Shown here piece after piece: positions 45,301 to 56,689 of a DNA stretch of 64,000 nucleotides. Each line of letters starts with the position of its first letter. Position 1 is the stretch's first letter. The translations under genes were made by a program, and so were the position numbers. The stretch covers positions 139,569,741 through 139,633,740 of the forward strand of contig CM041465.1 in NCBI GenBank assembly GCA_023213395.1. The letters are read 5' to 3'. The notes beneath the pieces are model-generated. The model was not told where the DNA came from and did not search any database. It worked only from the letters and a program-made list of their open reading frames with translations. This DNA comes from Cycas panzhihuaensis (Eukaryota > Cycadophyta).

Positions 45301-47083
45301 TATTTTATATACAAAATCATATTTTTTACTATTATGCATGCAAATATTTTTAGGTCAAACACTATTTTTTTCTCTATTTTGCATTCCTTCCTAGATTTAA
45401 TGTTATTACCTTCTTCTTTACTAAGAGACTCCTAGACTAATTAGAGGAGAGTAATTGTAATATCTTATAGTAAGAAGAAAGTGAAAAAAGATGTAATCAA
45501 GAGAAAAGAGACTTAGAAATATTAATAGTGTTGTTGTTTAACTCTCTTTTTGTTGCTTGTTAAAATATTTATCTTTATCAAGTCTTTAATTTAGGCTCTA
45601 ACTCTCTCATTACAAGTTTAGTAATGATTTCCTATCACTCTTTCTTATCTTTTTTGAATGGTTATTTATCATATTATGCCTTGTTTATTCTATCTTCTTT
45701 ATCTTAGCTCTAGTTTTTATTGTGATTTCTATTTCCTTAAAAAAATCTTAGCTAAAATGTTAGTCCTTTGTGGGGTTCTTAAGGGTTTGCTATAGAGAAG
45801 AGAGATCTACCTTTTCATCATATTTTATAGCCTCTCCCTCCCATTCTCCATAGTAGTCAAGATTTTCAAGAGGTCTTTATCTCATCTCTTTTGATTTGGT
45901 GTTAGTTTTAGTGGTTTCTTCATAATTTCTTCCTTTTGTTGCCTATTTTAAAAGGAAAATTTGGTGAAAGATTAATTAATAAGGGTAAGATTATTATCCT
46001 AAGGCACATGTATGGTGGTAGACATAGAGGGTTCTTGTGATTGCGTAACATACTTTCCTTGATTCTTCACTATTTTTCTTTCATTATTTTTGTGAAAGAT
46101 GCACAATTAAAAGAGAGTAAAGAGAATAAATTTTATATGTTCATGTTTACTCTTTTCTTTTATAAAAGATGAAGTGAATTTATTGATCTTATAATTGCAT
46201 GTTATTGTGTAAATTATAAAATCATTCTATGGTCTTAATCTAGCTTCTTAATGAATTGTATGAGTTAAGTTCTTGCTTGCATGTTTAATTTACATCTTGT
46301 ATGTCATCTTTTATGGGCTATTCAAATAAACTTTGGGCTTGCATGTTAAGTTTTTACTTTGCATGTTATATTTTGTGCTTCCTTTCCTTTATTTGAAGTC
46401 ATTCAATAATTAAAAGACTATAAAACTTGCCAAAGAATATACATGCAAGAGGAAAAAGTCTAAAAGGAACTTCATACCACTTCAATCCTCATTGTCTAAG
46501 TATGTATGAAAGGTTTCTTTTATAAAGTTTTGTTCTTATATCCTTTCATTTGAAATAAAAGGTTATTTAAAAAAATTAGAAAATAGTTACTTTTGATTTT
46601 GAATAAAATTAACTTTTATATAAAAAAAGTAAAAAAGAAAAGTGTGCATATTTTCTTCTTTCCTTAGTTGATTTGAAAGGTGATTTCTCTTAAGTTTATT
46701 AGTTTATTTGATAATTTTATAAGTGTATGATTATATCTTTATTTTCATATTTTCTTCATTTGATTAAACCCAAAATGTTGAAAGATATAAAAAAGAAAAA
46801 TAAAACAAAAACATTATCAGTATAGCTCTGAACTCAGATCTCCTCTACATATTTGTGTAGGCTAGTATATTCTATCACCAAGTTATCACCACATATTCTA
46901 GACTTATACTTTGAAAACAACTCTTAAGTATAAAACACAAATGAGTAGAGACTCCTCCTTAAGAGTTGGACAAAGTTAGTTCTAGGGTTCCTATAGGTCT
47001 AAACATCTCCCAATATTCAGTTGAAATAGAAGAAGCATAAAGTTATTAAGAGGTGATTACCCTGAATCAATCCCAAGCAACCA

Positions 47084-47479
47084 TATTAAGAAGTTATCTT
47101 TTGTTTTTGTTGGTCATATACTTTTAAACAATGGACATAACCCTTTCAATTCAATAAAGAAAGTCATTAAGGCTTTAAGGTCTTCCTCCAAACTTTAAAT
47201 GTTAATACTTTTATCTCACTCAATAAGTTTCATCTACTTATGAGGATCATTTTGAACATTAAGTATATGATACCTATTTGTATCTACCCAAGGAATTAGA
47301 CCAAATATACAAAGTTCCCATTGAGTAAGGCTATTTTGAAAATCCTTCTTATTTTATTAGTAATATATCATTTCCTACCTCTTCTACTATTTAAGAAGGT
47401 ATTTCTCTTGTTCAAGTATCTTCATCTTACCTTGAGCCTTTTCTAACCAAAATTTCTTCTCATGTCCATATTCTTAGTT
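47084..47479. other. Tat-2 leader, no gene recognised
   Basis: AT-rich sequence lies between the 5' LTR and the decayed gag. No primer site could be identified with confidence just after the LTR. Confidence 0.45.
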
Positions 47480-49190
47480 TTGATGATCCTTTTTACCCTT
47501 ACACTCATACTATATCTTCTTCTCCTTACCATCATTAGTTCTATCCACTTTGTGAGGAATATGAATCAATGTAGGCTAAGTCATGTGCTACTCTTAAGGT
47601 CACTTAATCCCCTTTGCCATCTCATCTCCCTACTCTAAGACCATCCTCTTCTCCTCATAAAGAAGTTGAAGATAATAGATTTGTTCATTCATAATCTCGT
47701 GTTTCTCCCTACTTCCCATAAAATCAAAAATATCCTCTTATTGTTACATCTTTTATACATGAGAAACCTCATGAATTACTCACCCGAAGTAATCATATTT
47801 CTTCTTATATTCCTATTTTTCATTGTGCCAGTCTGTCAACTTTGACACTTAGCTCAACTCCTTTGAATCTTGTAAAGTTGACTTCTATATAGTATGTTTC
47901 TATTCCTTCCCAAGCCCATCAACAAGTGCTTACTCATAGAATTAATCCTTAGTGGGTTAGGATTATACTCCCTTCTCCTAGACTAAGTAATCCTATCCCA
48001 TCATCTAATCCTACCTCTAACTTTCAGATTGTTCATCCTTAAGTATCTTCTACTCAATTCTAGACTACTTCAATAGTTAATTCTTCTTCTTCATCTTAGG
48101 TTCCTAGATCATTCCCATAGTATACCTCAATTTATAATCATAATCCCATATTCCCTTAAGCCCTTATACCTCAATATAATTCAATGGTTAATCTAGTAGC
48201 ATAGTTTAACCCCACTTAACTTCATCCAACCCATTATGTTCCTTACAAACAATAAGTTCCCACTTATTTAGTTTTTCATCCATCATCCTTATGTTAATGT
48301 TCTTCAACATTGAGACCAAGGAAGCCTTTCCTGGATTATATGAAGTCTCCATTTCTATAAGAGGTCTTGTTATCTCCTATGCCTCCTTTCTTACCTAAGC
48401 TTCCTAAGTTTTTAGTTGAGTCTTCTCAAGATCTAGCATCCTATATACAAGTATTTACAGTTGCATGTATAGACTTTATGCCATATGATTATGTTATGAT
48501 ATGATTATTCTCCAAGCCACTTCAAGGTAATGCTTTGAAGTAGTTCTATTGCCTTCCTTCTACTTCCATCCTTTCATTCCAATAATTAGTTGATTCCTTT
48601 ATCAATTATTTTGATGTCACAAGACCCTTTGAATTTGGAATTAAATCATTATTAGTTATCAAATAAAATTATAATGAAACTTAAAGAGATTTTATAAGAA
48701 GATTTCAAGATCAGGTTTATGAATAATTAGATTCTAATCTTTTCTTTGACTTGTTTACTAATGCTTTAAGACCTCATGTCCATCTTGAGGTACTCAAATT
48801 AGGTCCTTAAACATATGAAGAAGCTATTGATTGATGCCTTACCTTAGAGACTTTTGAAATCTAAGTAGGTATTAAGAAAGTTAGTAAATTAATTCCTTCA
48901 AAAGAATTGGTTCAAGAACCTAAACCATCTTATTCTAAACCAGCTTATGATCACTTAACTTCCTTAATCATATCATTAGAGCATGTAATTAATACTAAGT
49001 TATGTATTTATAACCCCTCTCCTAATTCTCCTGGCTAAGAAGTAAAAGTAATTCATCTTACTAAAGGTAGAAAACATCAAAACCCACTTGTACCTTCTCC
49101 TCCTACAAGAAAGACTAAATGGTGCTCCTTCCACCAAACTAATGCCTATGATAGAAGCCAATGTTACATGGTTTAGTTAATGAATCAAAA
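47480..49190 (+). pseudogene. Tat-2 gag
   Basis: One frame can be followed with many stops. It has a Ser/Pro-rich N-terminal half, then a core colinear with Tat-1 gag: SSQDLASYIQVFTVACIDF, LVDSFINYFDVTRPFEFG and DLFTNALRPHVHLEVLKLG. It ends in KTKWCSFHQTNAYDRSQCYM, the zinc-knuckle remnant, where one His appears to be lost. The homology to Tat-1 places both in one lineage. Confidence 0.85.
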
Positions 49191-49799
49191 GACTATTACT
49201 CAACAAATCAAGCTTCTAAATCTTCTCAAGATCAATTGATTTATAAAGATCCATTACCTCAAGATGATGATAAATAAGAGAAAGATAACAAAGGTAAAGT
49301 AAAGTAATTAGAAAGTGCCAAAGGTGAAACTTTAGAACCTAATTCATTAAAGAAACTGGCTACTTCTTCTAGTCTTATCAAAGTGTATTAATATCCAAAC
49401 TTGCCCATCTCCTAAAGGTGGTAAAACTAAAAGAATTATCAACCTAATGAAGACTACAAAGAGTTTAGGTCCTTCCAAATCATTTGATGATTTTATGACC
49501 AAAAATCTTGTCTCTTTGCCTCTAGTTCCTTCTTATCCCATCAGGTTTCAATCCATTCATTCTAGTTTAAAGGATGGATTATTTTCTTTAGTTAATGAGT
49601 TAAAGACTATCTATGTTTAGGTCTTAGTTATGGACTTGTTGAAGTATTTTCATAGCAATGTCAACTTCTATTTAATGCATTAGGAGCCCCTATCTTAGTG
49701 GGATCATCTAATTCTATTCTCTCCTTTAACTTAGGTACTTTGTCTAGTCAAGTTAATCATGCTCCTAATGGTATTCCCCTATTTATATTGAAATTATCA
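49191..49799 (+). pseudogene. Tat-2 gag-protease linker
   Basis: Broken coding-like sequence rich in Lys, Ser and Pro lies where Tat-1 has its linker (18874-19500). No motif is distinct. Confidence 0.5.
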
Positions 49800-50165
49800 A
49801 GGGTGACATAAACATTATACATGTCATTATTGATGAGGGTTCATCCATTAACATTATCCCTCTTCACCTTGTTAAATATCTATAGATTTTTGTTTTTGAT
49901 CCTTGTGAATGGATTTACTAAGGTTATGATAAAAATTAAAAGACTCCCCTTGGCCAAGTCACTTTACCCTTGACTTTTGAAGGTAAAATAATTTATGATG
50001 AATTAACTATCATCGACCTTGATTTAAAGTATAATATCCTTTTGGGTAGACCTTGGATTACCCAAATGGCTATTGTTTACTTCTCCCATTTTGGTGAACT
50101 TTGGTTCATCCATGAAGTAAAATTAAAAATTATGAATCATAAACCTAAACTAATTAAGTGATTAG
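49800..50165 (+). pseudogene. Tat-2 aspartic protease
   Basis: VIIDEGSSINIIPLHLVKYL (about 49822-49880) is the DxGS-type active site, with Glu where Tat elements usually have Asn. The open frame 49970-50161 carries IDLDLKYNILLGRPWITQM, the conserved end of plant gypsy proteases (ILLGRPW). A stop follows. Confidence 0.88.
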
Positions 50166-51310
50166 TACTTCTTATTAAAACTATTGTTGTACCTAGCAAA
50201 TCCTCTAATTCCTCAAAATATTTCTTCCAATACTTGGTCTTAAGGTAATATTTTACCATTAAAACTCCTTCTATTTAGGGGAAAGCAAAAGATATTGATA
50301 TGATTAAAATCATTCCATTTAAATCCAATTCTTCTTTTTCTTCTAATCTTACCCATCCTATCCCATTATCTTAATCTTCCACTTTTTCTTCTTTTTCTTT
50401 TGAAGAAGAGACATCACATCTTGACTAGTCTTGTAGAGGACTTCTTGGAATCCAAGTAATTAACCCAAGTCTTCCCTCTTTAAATGAGTGTCATTTTTCA
50501 TAAGTCTTATTTTTACCTTTATATAGAGGTGTCTCAGTTTTGTCTGTTATAACCGATCCTCTACCTTAGTAAGTAATTTCATCCTCCCATAAAATGTATA
50601 TACCTATGATAGTTCCTTTTTTTTGGTCTCATTTTTGTATCACATGACTTAATAGATGTCCAAAGAAACTATTACTACATAGGCATCTAGATTTAATATT
50701 CGATGATGATGCTGTTTCACCTTCTACTTCATCTCAAATTGACCAAATTTTACCCAATAGAGTTTGAGAGATTAACTTGGTTTCAACTATTTCCTTCCTT
50801 CTTCGTCACTCTATTGACAACTCCTCATTATCTCTTATTTAGAGTACTTTATCTGGTCATGATTATTCTCTTGACTGTACTAAGTTTAAACAAGTTTTCA
50901 CTTCAAATTTAGAGTTTATTGATGAACTAATCTAATTTACCCAAGTTCCCTCGATCAATGAGTTTTTACTAACTCGTCAAATTACTTGGCTTAATAGTCC
51001 CTAAATTATTAAATCATTATATCCTCTTTATAGTTTATCAAATAATATTATCCTTTTCAATCTCTTTTGCTTGGATCATTTCGAGAATGACAAGGTAATT
51101 CTTGAGAATTTAGATGGCTCTACCCCTAGTCTTTTCTCTTATCAACACAAGCTAAGATTTTTAACACTAATTCATTTAGATTCACCACTATCTACATATT
51201 CTCAATTTAAGAGATCAATTTTCCTTATGGAACCTACTCCCCTTCATTTAAAGAAGGTAATACTATGCTCATAGGAAAAACCCTCGATATTGACTTAGAG
51301 TTAGAGGACA
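50166..51310 (+). pseudogene. Tat-2 pol linker that should lead into RT
   Basis: A decayed frame rich in Ser continues to a block around 51235-51310 reading FKEGNTMLIGKTLDIDLELE. It resembles the Tat-1 block EEGNAMCMGATQDIVLAL that lies directly before RT. Instead of RT, repeat-like sequence follows at 51315. Confidence 0.7.
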
Positions 51311-51801
51311 CTCTAAGGATGACTCTACAATGAATATAAACTATGACTCTGAGAAATTTATCTACTAAAAAGTATAAATTATGATAGACTTTTGTCTCTG
51401 CAATGAAAATAAACTATGGATCCAAAAAATTATATTGTCTAATGAGTTAAAACTAGGGAAAATTTCCTTCTTTAATTACTCTTTATATTCTTTTAGTTTT
51501 CTCTTTCTTTTATCAAGTGATATTTTATCAACTATGTAAGACTATTGTCCTCTTTTGGTATAGGTATTGGTTATTAGAATGCTTCTTTTATCATAATCTT
51601 TTATCTTATTCTCTTTTGAGCTTTAAACTTAGAAGAGAACTTTGGCCTCCAGTTTCACCCTTGATAGTTATTTATAATATTAGGTCTACTATGTTAGCTT
51701 TAGTTGTTATACGAGTTATTTGATCCATCTGTTATACCTTTTCTTTCACTTTATAGTTTTCTATTTGCTCATATCTCACCTACTTTTATTTTTTGTTAAT
51801 C
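51311..51801. other. Tat-2 repeat-like stretch at the site of the missing RT
   Basis: Units of the type gaatataaactatgactctg occur at about 51328-51420 and resemble the larger array at 56690-57140. No RT or integrase motif is visible. This looks like a deletion or recombination product. Confidence 0.5.
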
Positions 51802-51814
51802 CTTGGTTTACTCT
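51802..51814. repeat. LINE-C target-site duplication, left copy
   Basis: cttggtttactct occurs here and again at 55192-55204. Confidence 0.9.
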
Positions 51815-51959
51815 TTTTTTCTTTTTGATAAGGTAAAAAACAATTAAGTGTGGGTTTGAAAAACAAGCTCCCACAACCTAGTACATCCAAAGTGAATTGT
51901 TAACCATGACATGAGTGACCGTGACACCTCCATGGTCAAAGGAAGTTCTATAAGCTAAG

Positions 51960-52320
51960 AAGAGCCAGGACAAGCCCCATGGCTAGTTGTCTCAATGAAT
52001 CTCAGACTCAACCAATCTCATAAGTTCCTTAGGTAAATCCTTCCTCCAAATAGTTGTTCTCTTATTCCTAACCCCCCAGTTTGCCAACAGGTTAGCCGCC
52101 TTATTGCCTTCCCTAAAGGTATGCCAAATCTGAACATCCTTAAGATCCTTCAGAACATCCTAAGCATCCTTGATCATCGATTGAAATCTCCAGTCAGAAA
52201 CTGCTATGCCTTTCAACTAATTTATTACGTTATGAGAATCCCCCTCAATGATAACCTTAAGAAGACCCCCTTCTAAGGCAAGGTTCACAGCTTTGAGCAT
52301 AGCTGCAATCTCAAGCTACT
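51960..52320 (-). pseudogene. LINE-C RNase H
   Basis: Readable on the minus strand: LEIAAMLKAVNLALEGG, LLKVIIEGDSHNVINQL (catalytic Asp), and FREGNKAANLLANWGVRNKR, ending in LPKELMRLVES. The N-terminal DGA motif is deleted together with RT. Confidence 0.85.
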
Positions 52321-52748
52321 GTATTGAAGTCACCTGCAACCAGCCAAGGAGTCCCACAATTGCCATGAACTTCCAAAATCCTTTTCCAAAGCCTCTTTCT
52401 ATCTTCATAATTATTTGGGGCATAGACATTTGTGGCTAGCCATCTTGTGTTATTCCTTCTACTAGTTAACCAAATGGATAGGAAGGAATCCTCTACCACA
52501 AAAGGAGCCCCAATCCATTCATCTGGGTTCTGCAACACCATGAGACCTTCAGTCCCTTGGATATTACCAACACCTTTGCCTTCTATTTTTTTCCAAATTT
52601 TGGTCATAACACTTTGACTATTTTCCAAATTCAGTTTAGTTTCCTATAAAAATATCAGATCTGGGAGTTCCCTTCTTCTCAAGTCTCTAATCAACCTATG
52701 TTTAGAGGGGGCATTCAGGCCCCTAACATTCCATAAGATTAATTTCAT
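52321..52748 (-). pseudogene. LINE-C ORF2 N-terminus: endonuclease, truncated by internal deletion
   Basis: It starts MKLILWNVRGLNAPSKH (typical LINE endonuclease opening with the metal-site Asn). A stop stands at the Gln of the QETKL motif (reads as stop then ETKLNLENSQS), then LATNVYAPNNYEDRKRLW and WLVAGDFNTV. Coding identity ends right after GDFN, at the deletion junction. The catalytic Glu in ETK is kept. Confidence 0.9.
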
Positions 52749-54079
52749 CTCTTCTTTCTTTGTTTCCCTACCTCTGATGTCTCCCCTTTGGAGAGATCTC
52801 GACCCTCAGATCTGGTTCTAACTCTCGGGCCTTCCAAAAACCCCTCACTAAGGGTTTTCTGATTACCCTGATCCACCCAGGTAGCAGCTTCTCTTTCCTT
52901 AACTAATATCATTGGTGGCCTACCTACGCGTTTATCGGAGCCAACGTCTAGGAACTTTTTCTGGGCCCCTTCTTAAAGAATTTGAGGAGTGGTCGAAGCA
53001 GATCTATCTAGGGCTAATTTCTCCCCAGTTACTTCATTCAGCACAATGAAGGCCTGGATTTCCTGGTCTTTAGTGTCAGAGAGGATATCCTCCAGATTAG
53101 TGTCTAGCCCAATATCCATACCTCTGAGCACCTCTAGGTGTACTTCACCATTCCTTGATGGCGACCCCTCACCATTCCTCTCAGGAGACCCATCATCTTG
53201 TACCTCATAGTGTTCATCTTTCCCCTCTATAACCTCCTTGGTAAGGATTAACTCTTGAGGTTCTGCTTCCTTCTCCTTCGGTTCCCAATTTCAATTTTGA
53301 TTTCCTATTTTATTTTTAGTTTTATATTCCTCCTTTGTTTGCCCCTCACCAGGGCATTACTAAGGTAAATAACCAAACCTCCTACAAAGGGGGCATCTAA
53401 AGTTTTTCGTTTCATAAAATAGTGGTTGGGCCCAGCTTTGGTCCTCCATGTCCATCCAAATATCCTCAAGAAAGGGTTTATCAATCCTAATTAAGGCACA
53501 AAACCTAGCAATGTTAAGCCTTCTTTTATTTTTGGTCGCTGAGTCCACTGCTAAGAGGGGGCCTACAACTTTTACCATGCCCTTCAGGACTTCCATGTTC
53601 CAATGATGTAACGGTAGACCAGGAAGCTAGATCTAGATAGGAGTTTGCTTGACCATAGGAACTGATGGGTCAAAATCCCTATGCCACTTTTCCAAGATTA
53701 CGGCCTTCCTCCCAAACATCTAGGGGGCCCTTAGGAGGATGCTTGTCATATCACCCTGGGAAGCAAATTTGAATAGGACATAGCCTTTCAACATTGCTAT
53801 AACTTCCATGTTACTCGCTCTCCTCCATTTGTCCCTGGTCCACTTTCCAATAGATTCTAAACTTGGTCTAGGACTAGAGAACCTACCAACCAAACAATTA
53901 TCCTATTGTTTCTCTATTCTCTCCACTAGCTTCTGAGGGATTTTCAATCTAACTTTGTTGTCCTTGATGATGGGGGATAGGACATATTCCTCCACTTCCC
54001 CAGATCTAAGGATATTGAGATAGGATTTACCTTGAGGTATGTTATGAGTCTGGTTAAGATCTGTTGAATCCTTCACCAT
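52745..54079 (-). pseudogene. LINE-C ORF1 (DUF4283-like, zinc knuckle)
   Basis: The ATG at 54079 (MVKDSTDLNQ) opens a protein of about 440 codons. A DUF4283-like region includes VLFKFASQGDMTSILLRAP and, around 53360-53596, LLAVDSATKNKRRLNIARFC and FETKNFRCPLCRRFGYL-type sequence (RCPLCRRFGY), a CCHC-knuckle remnant with the His replaced by Tyr. The C-terminal tail is charged (GRDLSKGETSEVGKQRKKR). Its stop TGA (52747-52745) overlaps the ORF2 ATG (52748-52746). In plant LINEs ORF1 is the RNA-binding protein. Internal stops are present (for example near 53360 and 53640). Confidence 0.85.
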
Positions 54080-55191
54080 TTTTTAGTGTGAAGGAAAAGG
54101 ACAAACAAAAATATTGATTGCTAAAGCATCATTTGTTAACTAAAACATTACACAATAGGGTTACCAAGGGTTTCATAGTACCATAAAATGAAGAGCACAT
54201 GAGTCCTCCTCCCTCCCTTTTCACCCGTCAACGCTCTCCTCCACTGCCCAAATCTGCCATTGCTCCCTATTAGCTAGGGAAAACTATACTCCAAGCACCG
54301 CTCTAGTCTCTAGATTGTAAAACTTGACCTTCCCTGCTTCCCACCAATACAGAGTGAGATAGAGATTTAAAAACCCTTGTAGCTGCACTTCTCTTTCCCA
54401 TTTTTCATCACACTGCTTCCTTCGTCACACTTGGATCCAAGTGATATGCTTGCGTCGCCTAAGCCTTACCGTCTACAGTCTCTAATCAGTGAATAGTCTC
54501 ACGTATAAACTCTTTGAGATGCTGCTCAGGCCAATGACCTCTAAACTGGTTCACACCATACGAGACACCATTTAGATCTGAGTCATCCGGGGGTAAATCC
54601 ACACTTAGCGCTACTCAATCGCTATCTACGATAGCACCTTCCAACCCTAGTCATCGCCTACTCCATTCATCTTACCGCGAGTTTAAGATCTCATATTCTT
54701 TTGATAGACTATTCATCTCTTACCAACAGTACCTCACTATTTCTGGGTCTGTGGGGCTGTGACCTAGCCCCCCTTCTTCTCCACAGCTATCTAGCACTCT
54801 GTTTGGCATATGTGAGCCCACACATCTCTTAGAAATTCTCAATATCCCTGCCTGACCATTACCAATTATCCTCGCAGTCTGCCACCCTTTTCCACACTAG
54901 AAAAACCTGCTTCTTCTCACTGAGAGCTTTTGTCCTAGGCCTAAAGGAAGGAAGGATCCACCAAGCCTACATTATGACCTGCACTCTACAAGGTCACCAC
55001 GGATCTCTGCTCGCCTCCTAAGAATCATCAAAATAAGAGGACATTCATCCCAAACTGCAAGGCTTAATGAGAAGTGTCTTACCCATCTGCTCTAGACCAG
55101 AGCTATCACCTTTGTCAGCTAGACCGAGATGGGAAGCCTAACCAAAGCATTGTTTACCTTCTGTAGTCGTCGATCACCTTGATATTAAGCA
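54080..55191 (-). promoter_or_regulatory. LINE-C 5' UTR with presumed internal promoter
   Basis: A comparatively GC-rich 1.1 kb lies between the 5' target-site duplication and the ORF1 start. It has no long frame or recognisable domain. Because it is bounded by the TSD it belongs to the LINE, and in this class it would carry the internal promoter. That function is inferred from position only. Confidence 0.65.
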
Positions 55192-55204
55192 CTTGGTTTA
55201 CTCT
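55192..55204. repeat. LINE-C target-site duplication, right copy
   Basis: It is identical to 51802-51814. Confidence 0.9.
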
Positions 55205-55739
55205 ATTTACTCTTGAAGTGAATACTCATTTTGCTACCTTCCCTTGGTTCCTTATTTCCCCTTTTGGGTTCATTAAAAATGAGTAATCCTTACTACATTG
55301 AGAAGGGGTATGTTATAATTAGATGATTCCCAAATTTTTGTCTTATAATTATTTTTAAAAAAAAAATCAAGAAAGAAAAAAAAAAAGAAAGGGAAGTATA
55401 AAATAGAAAATATATTCTTATTACCATCCTCTTGTAATATGGGGCAAGTTGCATGATAATTTTGTCCCCACCTATATTTACTATAGATTAGGTAAATTTG
55501 GGTGGGTCGCTTAGGATTTTTAGATCTAGCTACTTAGGTCTACTATAGCCTTAAACATAATCAAACCCTTCTTGACATCCATTAGATCATTGGTTGTTAT
55601 CCTAGTTATAATATTATTCTTTACTCCATATAGTCAAAACCACTCCCCTATTGTTTTACACCAACTCCCCACTAATTGATTCTCACAATTTCCCTTTATT
55701 AATTAATTCATCTCTAAATTCAACTCTTATCTTTCTTAT
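55205..55739. other. Tat-2 interior, no motif recognised
   Basis: AT-rich sequence between LINE-C and the RNase H-like domain. No integrase or RT motif was found. Confidence 0.5.
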
Positions 55740-56070
55740 GACATTGAGTATATTCACTAATGGAGGTAGTAAAGGCAATCCAAAACCATCTACTGTCGCA
55801 CGGGTGATATATAATCAATCATAAAACTTCCTTTTATCTACTAGCTTATTTCTACTTAGAGAAGCTAATAATAAAGCTAAGTATTTTGCTATTATAGGAG
55901 CCTTGTCAAATGTTTCCTAGTTTTATGATGGTTCTATTATTATCTCCTCTAATTCTCAAATTGTTATTTATTAGTTGGTTGGTATTTATCAGATCTATTC
56001 TATATGGCTCCTTACTCTTTACCATTAAGCTTCATCATTGATGTCCTTGTTCTCTTAAATTACTATCTAG
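55740..56070 (+). pseudogene. Tat-2 extra RNase H-like domain near the 3' LTR, all catalytic acids lost
   Basis: In one plus-strand frame: SIFTNGGSKGNPKPSTVARV, LLREANNKAKYFAIIGAL and GSIIISSNSQIVIY. These align with the extra RNase H of Tat-1 (10924-11210) and with the aRNH pattern. The three acidic positions are Asn (in FTNGG), Lys (in KAKYF) and Asn (in SSNSQ). Each is a G-to-A change from Asp or Glu. Stops occur after NQS and elsewhere. Its place, between protease/linker remnants and the 3' LTR, parallels Tat-1. Confidence 0.78.
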
Positions 56071-56159
56071 TATATTCCATGATCCCTTAACATTGAAGTT
56101 AACATTCTAGTTTCTTTTATCCTAGATAAATACCTTAGTTAGATTTCATTTTACATTGG

Positions 56160-56216
56160 GGGCACTCCACTCTATAATGAGTATAAACTACCACTCTATA
56201 AAGAGTATAAACTATG
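56160..56216. repeat. Two repeat units related to the 56690-57140 array
   Basis: Two consecutive units of the form ctctataaagagtataaact sit about 0.5 kb upstream of the main array and resemble those at 51315-51420. Confidence 0.6.
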
Positions 56217-56689
56217 GGTTTTAAAATTTAGAATATAAGTTTTATAAAGGTCAAGTTAATAGGTTTAAGATAAGATGAAGTATTAGAAAATATAGAACCA
56301 CATGGGAATCATGATCTAGGGAGGATCTTAACAGGGGGCAAGTCCCTAAAAGCCTCTTACCCATAGAAGAAGCCAATGAGGAATCCTATATACTCAAGAA
56401 ATAAGTTATTTATCAAGTGAAATTCATCAGTCATTTAATAAACAACCTATTTCCCTCTAGATATATTATATGGATATGAACTTCAATCTGTGTTTATATA
56501 ATCTATCCTGAGTATGATGTGAATTTTATAATTTTTTCTTATAAAATAAAGCTTGTGTTATTCCATCTTCAATTCTTATAAATTTATTACCGCTTATTCT
56601 TTAAATGGTTTTAAATTTAAGAGAATAGAATTGGTAAATCTTTTCCATCTACTCCCTCTTATTCTTTAGACTATTTTTCTTCCCTTTAT
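56217..56689. other. Tat-2 3' untranslated region, nothing recognised
   Basis: AT-rich sequence with no gene or motif. Confidence 0.45.

Larger units (their letters stand above)
40600..47083 (+). repeat. Tat-2 5' LTR, interrupted by LINE-B
   Basis: Segments 40640-40917 and 45018-47083 match 57600-59949 continuously once LINE-B is removed. The LTR ends ...caagcaacca at 47083. The start is uncertain (TGAG at 40609 or TGGTTG at 40641). Confidence 0.85.
51815..55191 (-). mobile_element. LINE-C: full-ended LINE with internal deletion of RT
   Basis: It reads leftward: a 5' UTR (54080-55191), ORF1 (start 54079), ORF2 start (52748), endonuclease, then an abrupt jump near 52320 into RNase H, 3' UTR and a T-rich tail at 51811-51826. 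The 13-bp duplication defines both ends, so the 5' end is not truncated like those of LINE-A and LINE-B. It is a related but different family. The missing RT makes it non-autonomous. Confidence 0.9.

Noticed and set aside
53360-53596. Zinc-finger-like frame as a possible host gene
   Set aside because: It is ORF1 of LINE-C, followed by ORF2 in the ATGA overlap and bounded by target-site duplications.
55740-56070. RNase H-like segment as the missing RNase H of LINE-C
   Set aside because: It is on the plus strand, outside the LINE-C duplication at 55192-55204, and matches the Tat-1 extra RNase H motif by motif.
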